Shown in pieces: positions 34,765 to 46,454 of a stretch of 64,000 nt of DNA; position 1 is the first letter of the stretch, and the number at the start of each line of letters is the position of its first letter. The notes beneath the pieces were generated by a model. The model did not search any database. It saw nothing but the letters and a program-made list of their open reading frames with translations, and was not told the origin of the DNA. Where the stretch lies: contig NC_083871.1 of assembly GCF_032452875.1 (NCBI RefSeq), positions 2,145,692-2,209,691 of the forward strand, read 5' to 3'. Source of the DNA: Bos javanicus. Its lineage: Eukaryota; Chordata; Mammalia; Artiodactyla; Bovidae. The translations under genes were made by a program, and so were the position numbers.

Positions 34765-34877
34765 GGAGCCTATAATACAGAGTGAAGTAAGCCAGAAAGA
34801 AAAACACCAGTATAGTATACTAACACATATATATGGAATTTAGAAAGGTAGTAATGATAACCCTGTATGCGAGCCAG
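34765..34877 (+). mobile_element. Inverted 5' block of the same L1
   Basis: Plus-strand L1 from gagcctataatacagagtga to aaccctgtatgcgag. The last 12 bases (cctgtatgcgag) repeat the point where the minus block begins, so the two blocks overlap by 12 bases of element sequence. That fits twin priming. Confidence 0.85.
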
Positions 34878-35444
34878 ATGTAAGTGTTCTTAAAAATGGA
34901 ATACTAAACCCAACAGTGATTCAGAGGTCAGCAGGGCTACTACTGCCCCCAGGCATCCAGGGGTGAAACTGTCACCTGCTCATTTACAAAGAAGACTGGG
35001 AGCAGCCCTGCTGGACCCTGGCTGCAAGACCGTACCAGGGGGCTGGGAACACAGAACTTGGAGACAAAGGATTATTTTGGAGCCTTAAGACAAAATAGAA
35101 TTTTCCTTGTTTATTTTCAGACATGCTTAGGTCTGCAGAGCTCTTCTATCGTATTATTCCTTTTTGAACGTGAGTGCTTATGCTAGGCCTATTCCAACAC
35201 TGTAGTTTAGAATTAGATAGTTATTTTCTTGTTACCCAAGTTCAGAGCTGTAAAGGAATTTTGCCTCAGGATGACTCACATTTCCTCTCTTGTTCACACC
35301 TGGTTTACCTGATGTTCAGATGAGACTCAGATTTGAAGTTGATGCTGGGATGAGCTAAGAATCCTAGAATTATTTGGAGGGAATGCATGTATTTTACATA
35401 TGTGGGCATGAATTTTTGTGAGGGGTGTCACAGAGCACAGAGCA
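34878..35444. other. Unassigned DNA
   Basis: Balanced composition, including a GC-richer patch at 34930-35060. No feature could be supported. Confidence 0.5.
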
Positions 35445-35783
35445 GTATGAGCTGATTTGTATCCCCCGCCCCAAAATTCATACAGTGAAGTCCTAACCCT
35501 CAGTACCCTATTAAAGAGGAAATTAAGTTAAAATGAGTTTGCAAAGGGGGACCCTAATTCCATATGCCTGGTGGTTTTGTAAGAAGAGATTAACACAGAC
35601 ACACACAATGTCCACCTAGTTAAGACAAAGGAAGTGGCCATGTACAAGCCAAGGACACAGGCTTCAGAAGGAATCAATCCTGCTGGCACCTCCATAATTG
35701 GGAGATAATAAATTTCTGATGTTTAAGTCACCCTGTCTCTGTTATGGTACTTTGTTATGGTAACACCAGAAAACTAATACAAT
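35445..35783 (+). mobile_element. MLT1-like (ERVL-MaLR) solo LTR
   Basis: Plus-strand match to the MaLR LTR layout: ttcatacagtgaagtcctaa near the 5' side, ttaaagaggaaattaagtta, the aagaagagattaacacagac segment, ccaaggacacaggcttcag, then ataataaatttctgatgttt holding an AATAAA signal, and a 3' end of the gttatggtaacaccag and aaaactaatac type. No internal sequence on either side, so it is a solo LTR or fragment. Confidence 0.75.
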
Positions 35784-36009
35784 ATTTAAGAAGTTCTGAT
35801 AGTTCATAAAATGTTATGTTTTAAATAAAGCAAGTAAAACACTCTTTAAATGCTATGGGAACAAAAATGACATTTTAGAAGCCTTGATATACATGCAAGT
35901 TCAGAAGAAAAACAATCCTGAATTATCTAAATAAATATTGACATCTGAAAATCTTTGTTGCATTAGGAAGGTTCCTTTGCAATTGTATACTTTGCTTATT
36001 AATCTTTTT

Positions 36010-36330
36010 GAAAGTGAAAGTTGCTCAGTTGTGTTGGACTCAATCTCATGTGTTCCAATCTCATGTGTTCCAATCTCATGGAATTCTCCAGGCCAGAATA
36101 CTGGAGTGGGTAGCCCTCCCCTTCTCTAGGGATCTTCCCAACCCAAGGGTCAAACCCAGGTCTCTGGCATTGCAGGTGTATTCTTTACCAGCTGAGACAT
36201 AAGAGAAGCCCAAGAATACTGGAGTGGGTAGCCTATCCCTTCTCCACTGGATCTTCCTAACCCAGAAAACGAACCAGGGTTTCCTGCATTGCAGGAAGAT
36301 TCTTTGCCAACTGAGCTATCAGAGAAGCAG
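36010..36330 (-). mobile_element. Double-headed Bov-tA SINE
   Basis: On the minus strand the element begins with a partial unit (36330 to 36211: tRNA-like head plus body up to ccactccagtattctt). It is followed at once by a second, full unit starting gggcttctcttatg (36210 to 36010). The same order and junction occur at 48010-48286. The left end also has a local cttatgtgttccaat-type triplication (tctcatgtgttccaa repeated at about 36042-36080). Confidence 0.85.
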
Positions 36331-37362
36331 CAATCATTTTAATAACTGTTAATTTAATTAAAATATTGCTTAACATACTTCTTATATGCTGTGATGCTGA
36401 CTCTAAAGAACTGCGAAATTTTTATCAACAGAGAGAATGTCTTATAACTTTTAGATGACATCACTGCTTAGGTAGTCAATGTTAGAGACATTAAAGATGG
36501 GATGCCAATAGTTGTGTAGTGCCACAATTCAACAGGAAATACCTTATTCAAAGAGACCTCCAAGAAAAAGCAGTATATGACTACCAGGATGTTATTCCCT
36601 GGGAGGAAATGAACTTCAGTAAAGGCAGATTCCTGGCTTGTCACATCAAGCATTTATTGGCATAAGAAATTTCCAGGTTTATTAGGGAAGAAAACACACA
36701 TATAGAACTTGGTAATTGTTGATAATTGATAACATCTCATGAGCACTACCAGTCACAAGTCCTGCAAGAAATGAGAGAAATTGCAGCATTGAGTCTGGAG
36801 CCCCTAAGGCAGATTTAATGGGCAAAGAAAGCTCCCTGGCTGGTCTCAAATCCCCAGAAGTGAGAAGGGGAATGTGAAAGTAACTTACAAAGGAAAGGAA
36901 GGGCTATACTGATTTTAAGATAGGATGACTTTGTTCTGTTGGATTTCACTTGCAAGATACACGTTCGAAGACACATTCATGAGTGGAGTCCTCTATTTCC
37001 TGCTGCCTCCTTCACACGCTGTGTTTGTAGTATGTGAATACTGTGGTCCGGCCCTCCTGGGCTCATGGTAGGCTGTGGAAGACCGAAGGCAAGTACAAAA
37101 TAAATGCCTTACATTTATCACCGAGTCAGCAAGAGTGTGACAGCCCCCTGCTCCCTCTGCACCAGAACTTGCTTTGATTCAAGAAGGCCAGGATGTTTTA
37201 AGAAGTACAGATGATCAAGGAAACTCATCACAGAGGAACCCTTTCTTACTCGTGTTATTCACCCCAAGGTAAACCAACTATTTATGCTGAAAATGACGAC
37301 CTAAAAAGAAAGGGAAGTTATGCCAACCCACAGTTCTATTTCCTTCCAGTCCTTCCTCAGTC
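36331..37362. other. Unassigned DNA
   Basis: No repeat or coding signal recognised. The frame at 37211-37426 overlaps a tandem repeat and has no domain. Confidence 0.5.
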
Positions 37363-37451
37363 TTTAGTTAAAAGAACATTAGTAGAATACACTTCAGTTA
37401 AAAGAAACTGGCAGAATACACTTTAGTTAAAAGAACATTGGTAGAATACAC
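37363..37451. repeat. Three tandem copies of a 29-30 base unit
   Basis: Units start at 37363, 37393 and 37422, each tt(t/c)agttaaaagaa followed by a variable a(c)attag/tgg segment and gtagaatacac. Diverged from each other by a few bases. Confidence 0.88.
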
Positions 37452-37639
37452 ACAAATCGAGAAATGAAACGACAGCTGAGGTAGATTTGTGCAGTGTTTC
37501 CACTGTTTTGGTAAGAATGAAATACATATGTATGTAGAGACCATTAAAAAAAAAAAAAAAGATAGGATGACTTATGTTTTACTTGAAATGACCACTGAAA
37601 CAGCGAAATAAAAATTGACTTTTCATATGCTGTTATTAG

Positions 37640-37856
37640 CATTGTATGTGCTCAATCATGTCTGACTCTTTGCAACCTTATGGACTGTAGCCCACCAAGC
37701 TCCTCTGTCCATGAAATTTTTCAGGCAAGAATATTGGAGTGGATTGCCATTTCCTACTCTAGGGGATCTTCCCAACCCAAGCACTGAACCTGCATCTCTT
37801 GCATCTCCTGCATTGGGAGGTAGATTCTTTACCACTGAGCCATCAGGTAAACCTCC
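37640..37856 (-). mobile_element. Bov-tA SINE
   Basis: Minus-strand copy; the head at the right end reads taccactgagccatcaggta. A small internal duplication of gcatctc(t/c)tgcatctcctg lies near 37790-37812. Left end fades at tgtatgtgctcaatcatg. Confidence 0.9.
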
Positions 37857-38027
37857 ATACTACATTTGATCTCAGTCAAAATGCTGAGAAGCAATTAGCA
37901 TTATTACTTGCCCATCAAAGCACAAAATTTGAAAGACATGTGAAAAGGGAGTGTAAATATACACCAATACAAGATGAAAAGATGTCAGTAGAAACCACTA
38001 TTTAGTTATGATATCCTCTGCAGAAGG

Positions 38028-38118
38028 CCAAAAAAAAAAAAAAAAGAGAGAGAGAGAAGAAGGAAATAAAGAAAGAAGGGATGGAGAGAGGGAAGATGGG
38101 AGGGAAGAAGAACAAGAA
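38028..38118. repeat. A-run, (GA)n and purine-rich low-complexity tract
   Basis: Seventeen A, then a GA run, then about 65 bases almost free of pyrimidines on the plus strand. Confidence 0.92.
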
Positions 38119-39438
38119 AAAATATGCTCCAGATTCTGAACCCCAAAGGATAGCAATTTCTAATTTACAAAGATACTTGGAAAGCAACACAGTTCAAAAC
38201 TTCAGAAATGGCCAACGAACTTAAATCTGTTATGAAGTCTGTTATAAAAAGGGGGCTCTTAGAAAACCACTGAAAATCATATAAAAATGCTTGAAAAGGG
38301 ATTGTGCTGAGAAACTTCATTATATTTATTATAATAATAATTTTAAAAAAAGCTCTCTCATTTCTCATCAGGCCAACTCACACCTCCGGTAGGCGGTACC
38401 TGTATCATCACTTGAGCTGGATGAGGAAAGGGGAGCACTGTGTGCTGTCTTATGTGTGAGTGTTGGTGTCTTTGTTTTTGTAACATCTTATGATTATTAT
38501 ATTTGTTACAAGGTTGAATTGACTAAAAATTCCACCAATAGACATCAATACAAGAGTGCACCCATTACTTAATTTGATAACGTGCATATATTCTAACAGG
38601 AAGTATGAGTGGGGAGGCGCTTGGAGGTTCATAGCAAGCACGCTGGGGTTGGGATATCTTGGCTGGTTTCCAGCTCTGCTGGTTTCAGGAATGACCTGGG
38701 ACATCATCTCTATAATGGAGCTAATATTACTTTTTATATAACTGGCATGGTAAGTGACATAATATATTCAAAACACATAGCTGGCATTACAGTAAGTGCT
38801 TTACAAAGTGTGGCTATGAATACAACTTTAAACTGATTTTAGTTGAAATATTGACTGATGTGTTAAAATGCTTACTGTAACATCTGCTATTCTATTCTGT
38901 TCTATAAATTGAATTCTGTAATGAAATGAGATTTTACTTTGGAGACAATGATAATATCTGGTTTTTTTCTGGAAAGTCCATTATATTTAAAATTTAGATG
39001 TTACTTTGAAAAATAGTTTCTTCTCTACTTCAGCATGGATCTCAAAAATTAATTGTACTCAGAGTTTAAACCAAACTTAATTACTGTGCCAACAAACAAA
39101 ATGTGCCATTACATGGCTTAATAATTTTCTTCAATTTGTATTATTTAGTACATTCCAGACACTTACACTTTTATATTTATGTTCTTAATATATTTATAAA
39201 GATGGCTATATATGCACATATTTTGATTTTGGAATACATACATTTTATCAGTTATAGAAACAAAGTGAAAGTATTTTGCAGAATTAGTAACACTAAATGG
39301 TCAATAAATTCAAAATAGATTAAAATCAGTCAACTTACAGGTACTAACTATAATACTACAGTCAGTGTTCAACTCTTCCCTAGAGACAGTGTTTCAAATA
39401 TTGTTCCTTCACCCCAGTGTTTTCCTGACTTCCATTTT
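38119..39438. other. Unassigned DNA
   Basis: AT-rich with a balanced patch at 38590-38710. Overlapping short frames there have no recognisable motif. Confidence 0.5.
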
Positions 39439-39450
39439 GACCTGTGTACA

Positions 39451-39660
39451 GTTCAGTTCAGTTCAGTCGTTCAGTCATGTCCGACTCTTTGCTACCCCAT
39501 GAACCGCAGCACGCCAGGCCTCCCTGTCCATCACCAACTGCCGGAGTTCACCCAAACCCATGTCCAATGAGTCAGTGATGTTATCGAACCATCATCCTCT
39601 GTCGACCCCTTCTCCTCCTGCCCTCAATCTTTCCTAGCATCTGGGTCTTTTCAAATGAGG
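39451..39660 (-). mobile_element. Short BovB 3' end with target-site duplication
   Basis: Only the last 210 bases of BovB, in minus orientation, starting from a gttcagttcagttcagtcg tail. Flanks gacctgtgtaca (39439-39450) and gacctgtgtgca (39661-39672) match at 11 of 12 bases. Confidence 0.95.
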
Positions 39661-39937
39661 GACCTGTGTGCAGCCCTGCCCTAGTCTGGGCTCTGATCTC
39701 CATCTTGCCAATGTGTCATTTTACTGCTTTTCCTTATTTGACTTTCTCCTCCTTTCTCTTCTAGACTCATGGCACCTTATAGTAGATGCATAAATGGGTT
39801 GAAAAATATCAAGGTTGAAAGGATTTGTGAATGAGATCAAAGCTCATGTAAGGTCTGGGAAACAGCTCTCAGATTCCTTGCTCTTAGCACTTCAGCCTGT
39901 GGTCTTTATTCAAATGAACAGAACTGAACTGGCATAA

Positions 39938-40375
39938 TTTCTGTTTTTAACTGAAGTATAGTAGATTTGCATTGTGTTAGTTTCAGGGATATAGCATAGT
40001 GATTCAGTTTTGTATATATACGTAATATTAATATTTAATTTGCATATTTATCATATATATAATTTTCCATTACAGGTTATTGCAGGGTATTACAAGTTAT
40101 TGAATATAGTTCCCTATGCTATACAGTAGGTCTCTTCTTTCTATCTACTTTATATATAGTAGTGTCTATATGTTAATCTCAAACTCCTAATTTATCTCTC
40201 TATCCTCCACTATCCCTCCCCCCACTCCCATCCTCCCAGTAACAATGTTTGTTTTCTATGTCTGTATGTTTCTGTTTTGCAAATAATTCATTTGGATCAT
40301 TTGTTTAGATTTCACAAATAATTGGTATCATATTATATTTGTCTTTCTCTGTCTGACTTGCTTGGATGTAATCCT
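39938..40375 (-). mobile_element. L1 3' region fragment
   Basis: Antisense L1 3' landmarks in order: tgaagtatagtagatttgca, tagtttcagggatatagca, ttgaatatagttccctatgc, tatacagtaggtctcttctt, gttttctatgtctgtatgtt, atatttgtctttctctgtct. Old eutherian-type L1 3' UTR, truncated on both sides. Confidence 0.75.
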
Positions 40376-42414
40376 TAACCTATAATTTCCTCATGGCCCA
40401 ATGGTAGAATTTATATAATTGTACATATTATCTTGCAGACCACTTAGACTAGATGTGAGGATGGGGCATGGGCACCAGTTTGCCTGCTTAAGTCTCAGTT
40501 CTTCACTCTGAGAGGGGATGCTGAGCTGGCCAGGTGAGGGGGGTAGAGGGAAGGTAAACAAATGGGCAGCAGGTCAAAGAGAGAGCAGCTTATCAGCAAT
40601 GCTCCAGTTTCCAGGCCATTACTAAGGGAGTGTGATTATAACCTTCCCCTGATAGGAGGACTAGGACATCACTGGAATTCTGGACCTGATAAAGTTATTT
40701 GAAATGCTTTGTTCTAGAAATTGAGTATGAGCCTGGGCTTTCCTCCTGCTGTTGGTGTGAGATAAATCATTTTCAGGAATCTGCCTTAGAAAAATATAGA
40801 TCCTTCTCTCTGGGTGCTGGGAAAGAATAACCACTGCTCTTTCATTGCCCACACACTTACATTTTCCAAATATTAGCACACTTTGTACTGACTTTATTTT
40901 CTTTTTGCTTTTTTTAGACACATGGATTATTTTATTATATGTAAGCAATGAGTAATAAAGTGAATGGAACTGAAAAGTTTAGGACATTTTCTTAGAGGAT
41001 ATATGAAATCTGGATGGCATCCTTAACAATATATTTGATCTTTGATATTCTGTTGTCAACTAATAGTTGTATTGCCATTTTATACTCTTGTGCAGAAATA
41101 TCATGATGACAGATAATTATTATTTGTATTTTTATTTTTTACCACATAAACTTATTGAAAAATAGAACACTTGTACCATTTGAATTTTGAACTGTTTAAA
41201 CAATGCCACTTTTTGGATGTTTTACAATGAAAATGAAATACCAGTAAATGAATAATATATTAACTTCAATTAGCAATTTGTAAACCTAACCACTCATTCT
41301 TTCCCTTCTGACTTGCATTGTACCCATCCTACCTGTGCAGTGAGGAGAAACAAGTTCTCAGGCCCTTGACCACATCCATTATCTATTTTTCAGTTTATTT
41401 TTAACTTTTTTTTTTAGTTTTAACCCTTTGGAATGCAAAAAAGAAAAAAAATCAGAAAGAAAAGAATCAATCCTTTTGCTAAAAATCTTAAGCACCACTT
41501 CATCTTTCTCTCGCTTTCAGAGTATAAAATTACACCACGTTATTGAACACTCACTGCCTTTTTACTGTTATAATTAAGCAGCTCAGCATGAGCAAAATAA
41601 AGCCCACAACCTAGTTGATCAGAGACCCTAAGATGCTAACTGTCCCCTGGTCCAATATGTCATCACCTCTCCCATCCATATTCTCTTGAGACCCTCTAAT
41701 GCCAATGCATACATATCTCTAGATTCACTGGTAGGATACAAGGTATTACTAGGATCTATGGTTTCTGATTGTACACTGCAGTCTCACACCTCTGTTTCTT
41801 GTTGCAGATACTCTTTCTTCTTTCAAGTCCCAGAGAAAATACTCTTCCATGATGCTTCTTCTATCTTACTTAATAGATGTCAATACTTTAGCTTTTTGTG
41901 ACTTTTCAATTTCACACTTATCATATAACGTTTACCAAAATCCATTACACTCACCTCTCCCACAATCTATTCATTTTGAGAGAACAAAATTATTATTTTT
42001 TATCTTTTCTTGATCTTCTTTGTTTCTTTACTACTTAAAATAGAAATCACTTAATGATTGCTGAAGTACTACTGCAATCACAATTTGCTTAGATTGTTCA
42101 CTGAATGTTTATTCAAAGCAAAGTTAGGTATTGAATTTTACTTGACTATTTTTTTTTTTTCCTTTAAGACCAGAAACTCTTCAAAGATTCCATTCTTTCA
42201 TTTAATAGTACATTGGAACAAAGTTATTATCAGGAAATCCAAATAAAGTTTGAAATACAAACAAAGACATATATGGATTTGGAGATCTCTGAAGCAGTTT
42301 TGTTATCCTTTGGAGAAGAAATGTCAGCTTATTCACTTCATGGATACTGTTCTTTTATACTCCTGAGCCAGGGAGTTAAGCACTTGCAGAGATCCATGGC
42401 ACTGATGTCAATAG
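40376..42414. other. Unassigned DNA
   Basis: Includes a balanced-composition block at about 40440-40880. The 95-codon minus frame at 40661-40948 shows no recognisable domain. The rest is AT-rich. Confidence 0.45.
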
Positions 42415-42570
42415 AGAATTTTATTCAAATCCCAGCTCCACTTCCTAAATGGAACTTTGAGCGAGACAAGGTACTGAGCTCCTAGTAGGGCACATCTTGT
42501 CATATGTAAAATGAAAATGATAATATCAAACTCATCCCAGTGCTTTGAGTATTAAATCTAAATTGGTGAA
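42415..42570 (+). mobile_element. MIR SINE fragment
   Basis: Plus-strand order matches MIR: ttcaaatcccagctccac, then gtcatatgtaaaatgaaaat and gataatatcaaactcatc, then tgctttgagtattaaat. Strongly diverged, as expected of this old mammalian family. Confidence 0.7.
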
Positions 42571-43229
42571 AGGCCTGTTCTTGGGCTAATGAACAAAACT
42601 TTACAATGGAAACTTTATGGCTCATTTCACTTCATTGAAATGTCTTTTTTTTTTTTTTTCCTTTGCATAGGTTTTCTTGTCTAACCTGTATCATATCCTG
42701 AAGACCAAATCCCAACCAAATACCAGAGTACTACCTGAACACCAGAGCCAGAGCACATGAGTAGGAATATGTTATGGTAAATATTGTTCTCCTGATGTCA
42801 CCATAGGCAACTCTAAATACTCTGTAAATAATTAAGGGTCTGGATGAAGAGAATGATTTTCTAAGGACATTCTTAAAGTCTCCAAAGCATTTCTACACAA
42901 CAGAAATATAAAGCTAACCAGAAATAAAAGTTTGTCTGGAGTAGGCACATTTGAAAAAAAATGAAGAGAAATAGGTGAAATTGATTTTAATAATATATTT
43001 TATTCAGCAAAAAAAATCCACAATATTACAATTTCAACATGTTCCAACATTAAAATTGGTTAATGAGATATTTTAACCATTTTTTATGTGTGCTAATAAG
43101 CAAATCTGATCCCATATTATTATAGATCTGTTTCTTTAACTTTGTATTCTATTGTTTTTGCTTTAAGGATGTTGCCAATAGCCTGAAATATACAGAATTG
43201 TCCATTCTCAAAGCTCTGACCTTTAAGGT
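42571..43229. other. AT-rich DNA, nothing recognised
   Basis: Contains a T-run near 42646. No supported feature. Confidence 0.5.
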
Positions 43230-43504
43230 ATCAGATCAGATCAGATCAGTCGCTCAGTCATGTCCGACTCTTTGTGACCCCATGAATCGCAGCACGTCAG
43301 GCCTCCCTGTCCATCACCAACTCCCGGAGTTTACTCAGACTCACGTCCATCGAGTCAGTGATGCCATCCAGCCATCTTATCCTCTGTCGTCCCCTTCTCC
43401 TGCCCCCAATCCCTCCCAGCATCAGAGTCTTTTCCAATGAGTCAACTCTTCGCATGAGGTGGCCAAAGTACTGGAGTTTCAGCTTTAGCATCATTCCTTC
43501 CATT
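43230..43504 (-). mobile_element. Short BovB 3' end with variant tail
   Basis: Minus-strand last 275 bases of BovB. The tail reads cagatcagatcagatcagtc, that is TGATC units in the sense strand, instead of the ACTGA units of other copies here. Low divergence from the RT-proximal consensus suggests a recent subfamily. No clear duplication. Confidence 0.93.
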
Positions 43505-43639
43505 CATAAGAAATAAAAAGTTGCAGAATAGAGAATATTTGTCTTGTGTGAGATTTACAGGAACACCATGTCCTGGTCTATGAGGATAGATGCAAGAACA
43601 AATAATTCAACTCCAAGCAGTTTGCAATAACTAACCACA

Positions 43640-44932
43640 ATGCCGGGGTCCAGCCCTGGCTGATCCAGGGAGTTCGAAGCAGGGACGGCGTCGGCGAGGA
43701 TCAGTATACAATAGATTCAGTTAGATATTAATTAAAGATGTAAAGAGTAATAAAATGAGGATAGCTCAGTAAGAAAATTCAGTGGAGAAAAGAGGCTGAG
43801 TAGCTTGGTTTACGCGGGAGACCAATAAAACTTCAAGACAAGAAGTTTGCACCACTTAGGTAGGCCGCAGGCGTCCTTCCATTCTCCCGAAGGAGAGGAG
43901 ACATTGAGGCCTCCCCGGTCGGGATCTTAGAAGCCCAGGCATAATTAGCAAGCATGGCGGGTTCCACGCTCCAGATGGAGACTCAGCCAGAGTGAGACAG
44001 AGAGTGACATGGGGAGACCAGTATTTTGAGAAACTGATCCCAATTCTTTATTTTCCATGGTCTACTTTTATACACTGAGATGTTATGCAAAAGTCACGTG
44101 GGGTCAGCAGTCCTGACTTTTATCAAAGTCAGGTGCTTCATACAATTGTATATAGAGGTCTTAGGGGTGTTACATCATCTTCTGGCCAGGGAGGGCCTGC
44201 TGACAATTTATGACCCTCTCCTTGTGACAGTGGTCAGTCAACCAGGACACTTATTTCTCCAGGGGTGATTATCCTTAAAACAGACACCACCCAAATAAAG
44301 TTACATTCCTATAGGGTGAGGGTGTAGTGGGTTTTAGTTAAGGAAAGAATTTACTTAGCCTAAGGTCTAACGTGATTAATATCAAAGGTTAATACTTATT
44401 TCTATATATTCATTAATGTGTGTAAGGGCAGGGGATGTGGAGACTTAGCAACAAACATTGGCTCAACAAATGAAAAACCCTTCACCAATACAATTTCTAA
44501 TCAGCCCATTATACTTATACTAATAGTTTTCTAACTTTTCTAAGGAACCTGTTTTTAGAAGGTTTAAAGCATCTTGTGCCTCTCACGGTTGGGAGGCTGT
44601 GAGCAATCACATGTGGCCGGACAAGCCTGTCAGGCAGGCTAGAGAAACTTCAGAGGAGTTTGTAGGTTAAAACACTCTTGTCACGCCCAGGAGTTTTTAT
44701 TAACTGGAGCTCTAGGTTAACTCCTCCGAAAGAGGTGGTGGGGGACAGCCCCCTGTAAAGTCAGAGGTGTAGGTGAGAGCACAAAGTAGTAAAGTAGGCA
44801 GGCTCTGGTTATGGGGGTAGATGCTCGAGGATTTCCAGGGGGACTCCTAAGGCTCGATCCTGCCTTTGCGTATGTCGAGCCTCCTTCCTCATGACCTTTG
44901 CCTCGGGCGGAGTGACTCACTCTGGCCCCCAA
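43640..44932 (-). mobile_element. ERVK-type ruminant solo LTR (BTLTR1-like)
   Basis: About 1.3 kb GC-richer block. On the minus strand it starts tgggggccagagtgagtcac and ends ggctggaccccggca, giving the TG...CA ends of an LTR. A 7-base direct repeat aaccaca flanks it (43633-43639 and 44933-44939), near the 6 bases expected of ERVK integration. A possible AATAAA signal lies on the minus strand at about 44046-44051. No polypurine tract or primer-binding site borders it, supporting a solo LTR. Confidence 0.8.
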
Positions 44933-44982
44933 AACCACAGTACATCCACTTTTAGAATAGAAGTAATGTGAATTTTGACTAG

Positions 44983-45123
44983 GGTAAGATGGTTCCTTAG
45001 GACACTAGTCCACCATCTTCTCTGTCTGCTGGCTTTCTGAATAAAGTCATTATTCCTTCTTTCAACAATTTGTCTTCCAACATATTTGCCTGTTGTGCAT
45101 TGAGCAGAAGGAGCTTGTACTTA
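44983..45123 (+). mobile_element. Possible LTR 3' fragment (R-U5-like)
   Basis: tctgctggctttctgaataa, with AATAAA at 45040-45045 and the following attattccttctttcaacaa and gagcagaaggagcttgtac, resembles the R-U5 end of a ruminant ERV LTR. The upstream U3 is not visible. Confidence 0.4.
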
Positions 45124-46450
45124 GTAATAATACTAAGTCTTCAAATTACCATGTGTATTCTATACTGATAGCATATCTTTATTTAGACTTGTGACATTTC
45201 AAATATTTATTGTCATATGTGGCTAATGCCTGAGTTAGTGTAAAGGGTGAACCTGGGTAAGCTGAACTTGGGGAGTTGCTAGCCTTGCCCCATCTAAAAA
45301 TGGCAGGATAAAATGGGGCGCTTTGTGCCCATTGCCAAATATCGTGGCACAGCATGCACATAATGGCAAGTTGGAGGCAGGGCATGAATCTCTTCTCTCC
45401 TTACTGCCAGCCCTGTCTGCTGAATTTCACAAACTCTTTCTTACACTATTAATATTCTCTTTTCAGTAACATTTGTGGACTCATCCTTAGGTGCTATTTT
45501 TCTTTTTCATGTATCTGATTTGTTCCTTTCTCAGCATCATTATATGCCACTGAAACTGGGTTAACAGTGAATTCATCCTTCCCTCTTCAGCAAAATAATC
45601 TAAAGCTTTCATCAAACTCTAGTGTGGCTCCATATAGTTGCCTGATTTTAGTCAATAACCATGGGGAACTCTATGTTGGGATACATAGAGAATTGCAACA
45701 ACTGACCTACTCCTTGGGTGTCCTATCTTCCCCCACTGGGGATCAGGAGAAGATTTTAGTAATCTCAACCACACAACTTTCCAGGAAAAGAGAGAGGTGA
45801 GAAACAAGACACAATAGAATAAGAATGGAAGTAGAACTAGAGACAAGGCTACTACAATTAAGTCCTTGACTCGGGTGGTCATATGGTCACAGTCAGGAAC
45901 GTGGCCCTCCCAGCACTGAAGCCTCCCAGGCGTCAGGCCATTTGTTGGTCCCCCATTATCTGCACAGCAACCATTTGAAGTAATGCTCATCTTTCTGCTT
46001 TTGCTTGGGTCAATCCTGTTTACATTTACTAAATCAGGCATGCAGTTTGATAGAATCCATCTACTTACCCTTCTTTTCTTCTAGCATCATTTAGAAGTCC
46101 TTAGAATTAAAATTGCTTATCTCTGTGAAAATTTCTTCTAAATGATCATAAGGAGATTTATCAAGAGGCCAAATCTTAACCTTAAAATTATATTTACTCA
46201 CATTCTTAAAACATGCTGACCATCTTTCCAGTGTCTGACTGGCTGTGTGTCTAGCTGACATGAAGGTCTTAAGTGAGCCAGCACCTGAGGGGACCAAGTA
46301 GTGTCCCTTCTGCCCTGGCCATAGTCCCTCTGCCTGAATAACTAATTCCCTGGAGCCCTAGTATCAACCCTTTCCTTAACCAGCACTTCCAGAAGACTCT
46401 CTCTCTCACAAATTTTTCTTTACAAAAATTATTTAAAAAGAAAGTGGAAA
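45124..46450. other. Unidentified block, possibly ERV-derived
   Basis: Balanced composition unlike its AT-rich surroundings. Minus-strand frames at 46091-46297, 45652-46041 and 45179-45385 follow one another. The middle one (129 codons) has a hydrophobic segment at about residues 63-85 that could be a membrane span. Two LTR-like pieces lie next to it. I cannot match the peptides to a named protein, and no retroviral motif is certain. Confidence 0.35.
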
Positions 46451-46454
46451 TTGA

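Noticed and set aside
37363..37451. Repeat array considered as CRISPR-like
   Set aside because: Units are contiguous and diverged with no spacers, and this is a mammalian genome.
40661..40948. 95-codon minus-strand frame in balanced-composition DNA
   Set aside because: Peptide shows no known motif and there is no supporting splice or promoter signal.
44983..46450. Interpretation as an intact provirus using the 43640-44932 LTR as its 3' LTR
   Set aside because: No polypurine tract borders the LTR, a short duplication encloses the LTR alone, and no gag, pol or env motif is certain in the adjoining block.
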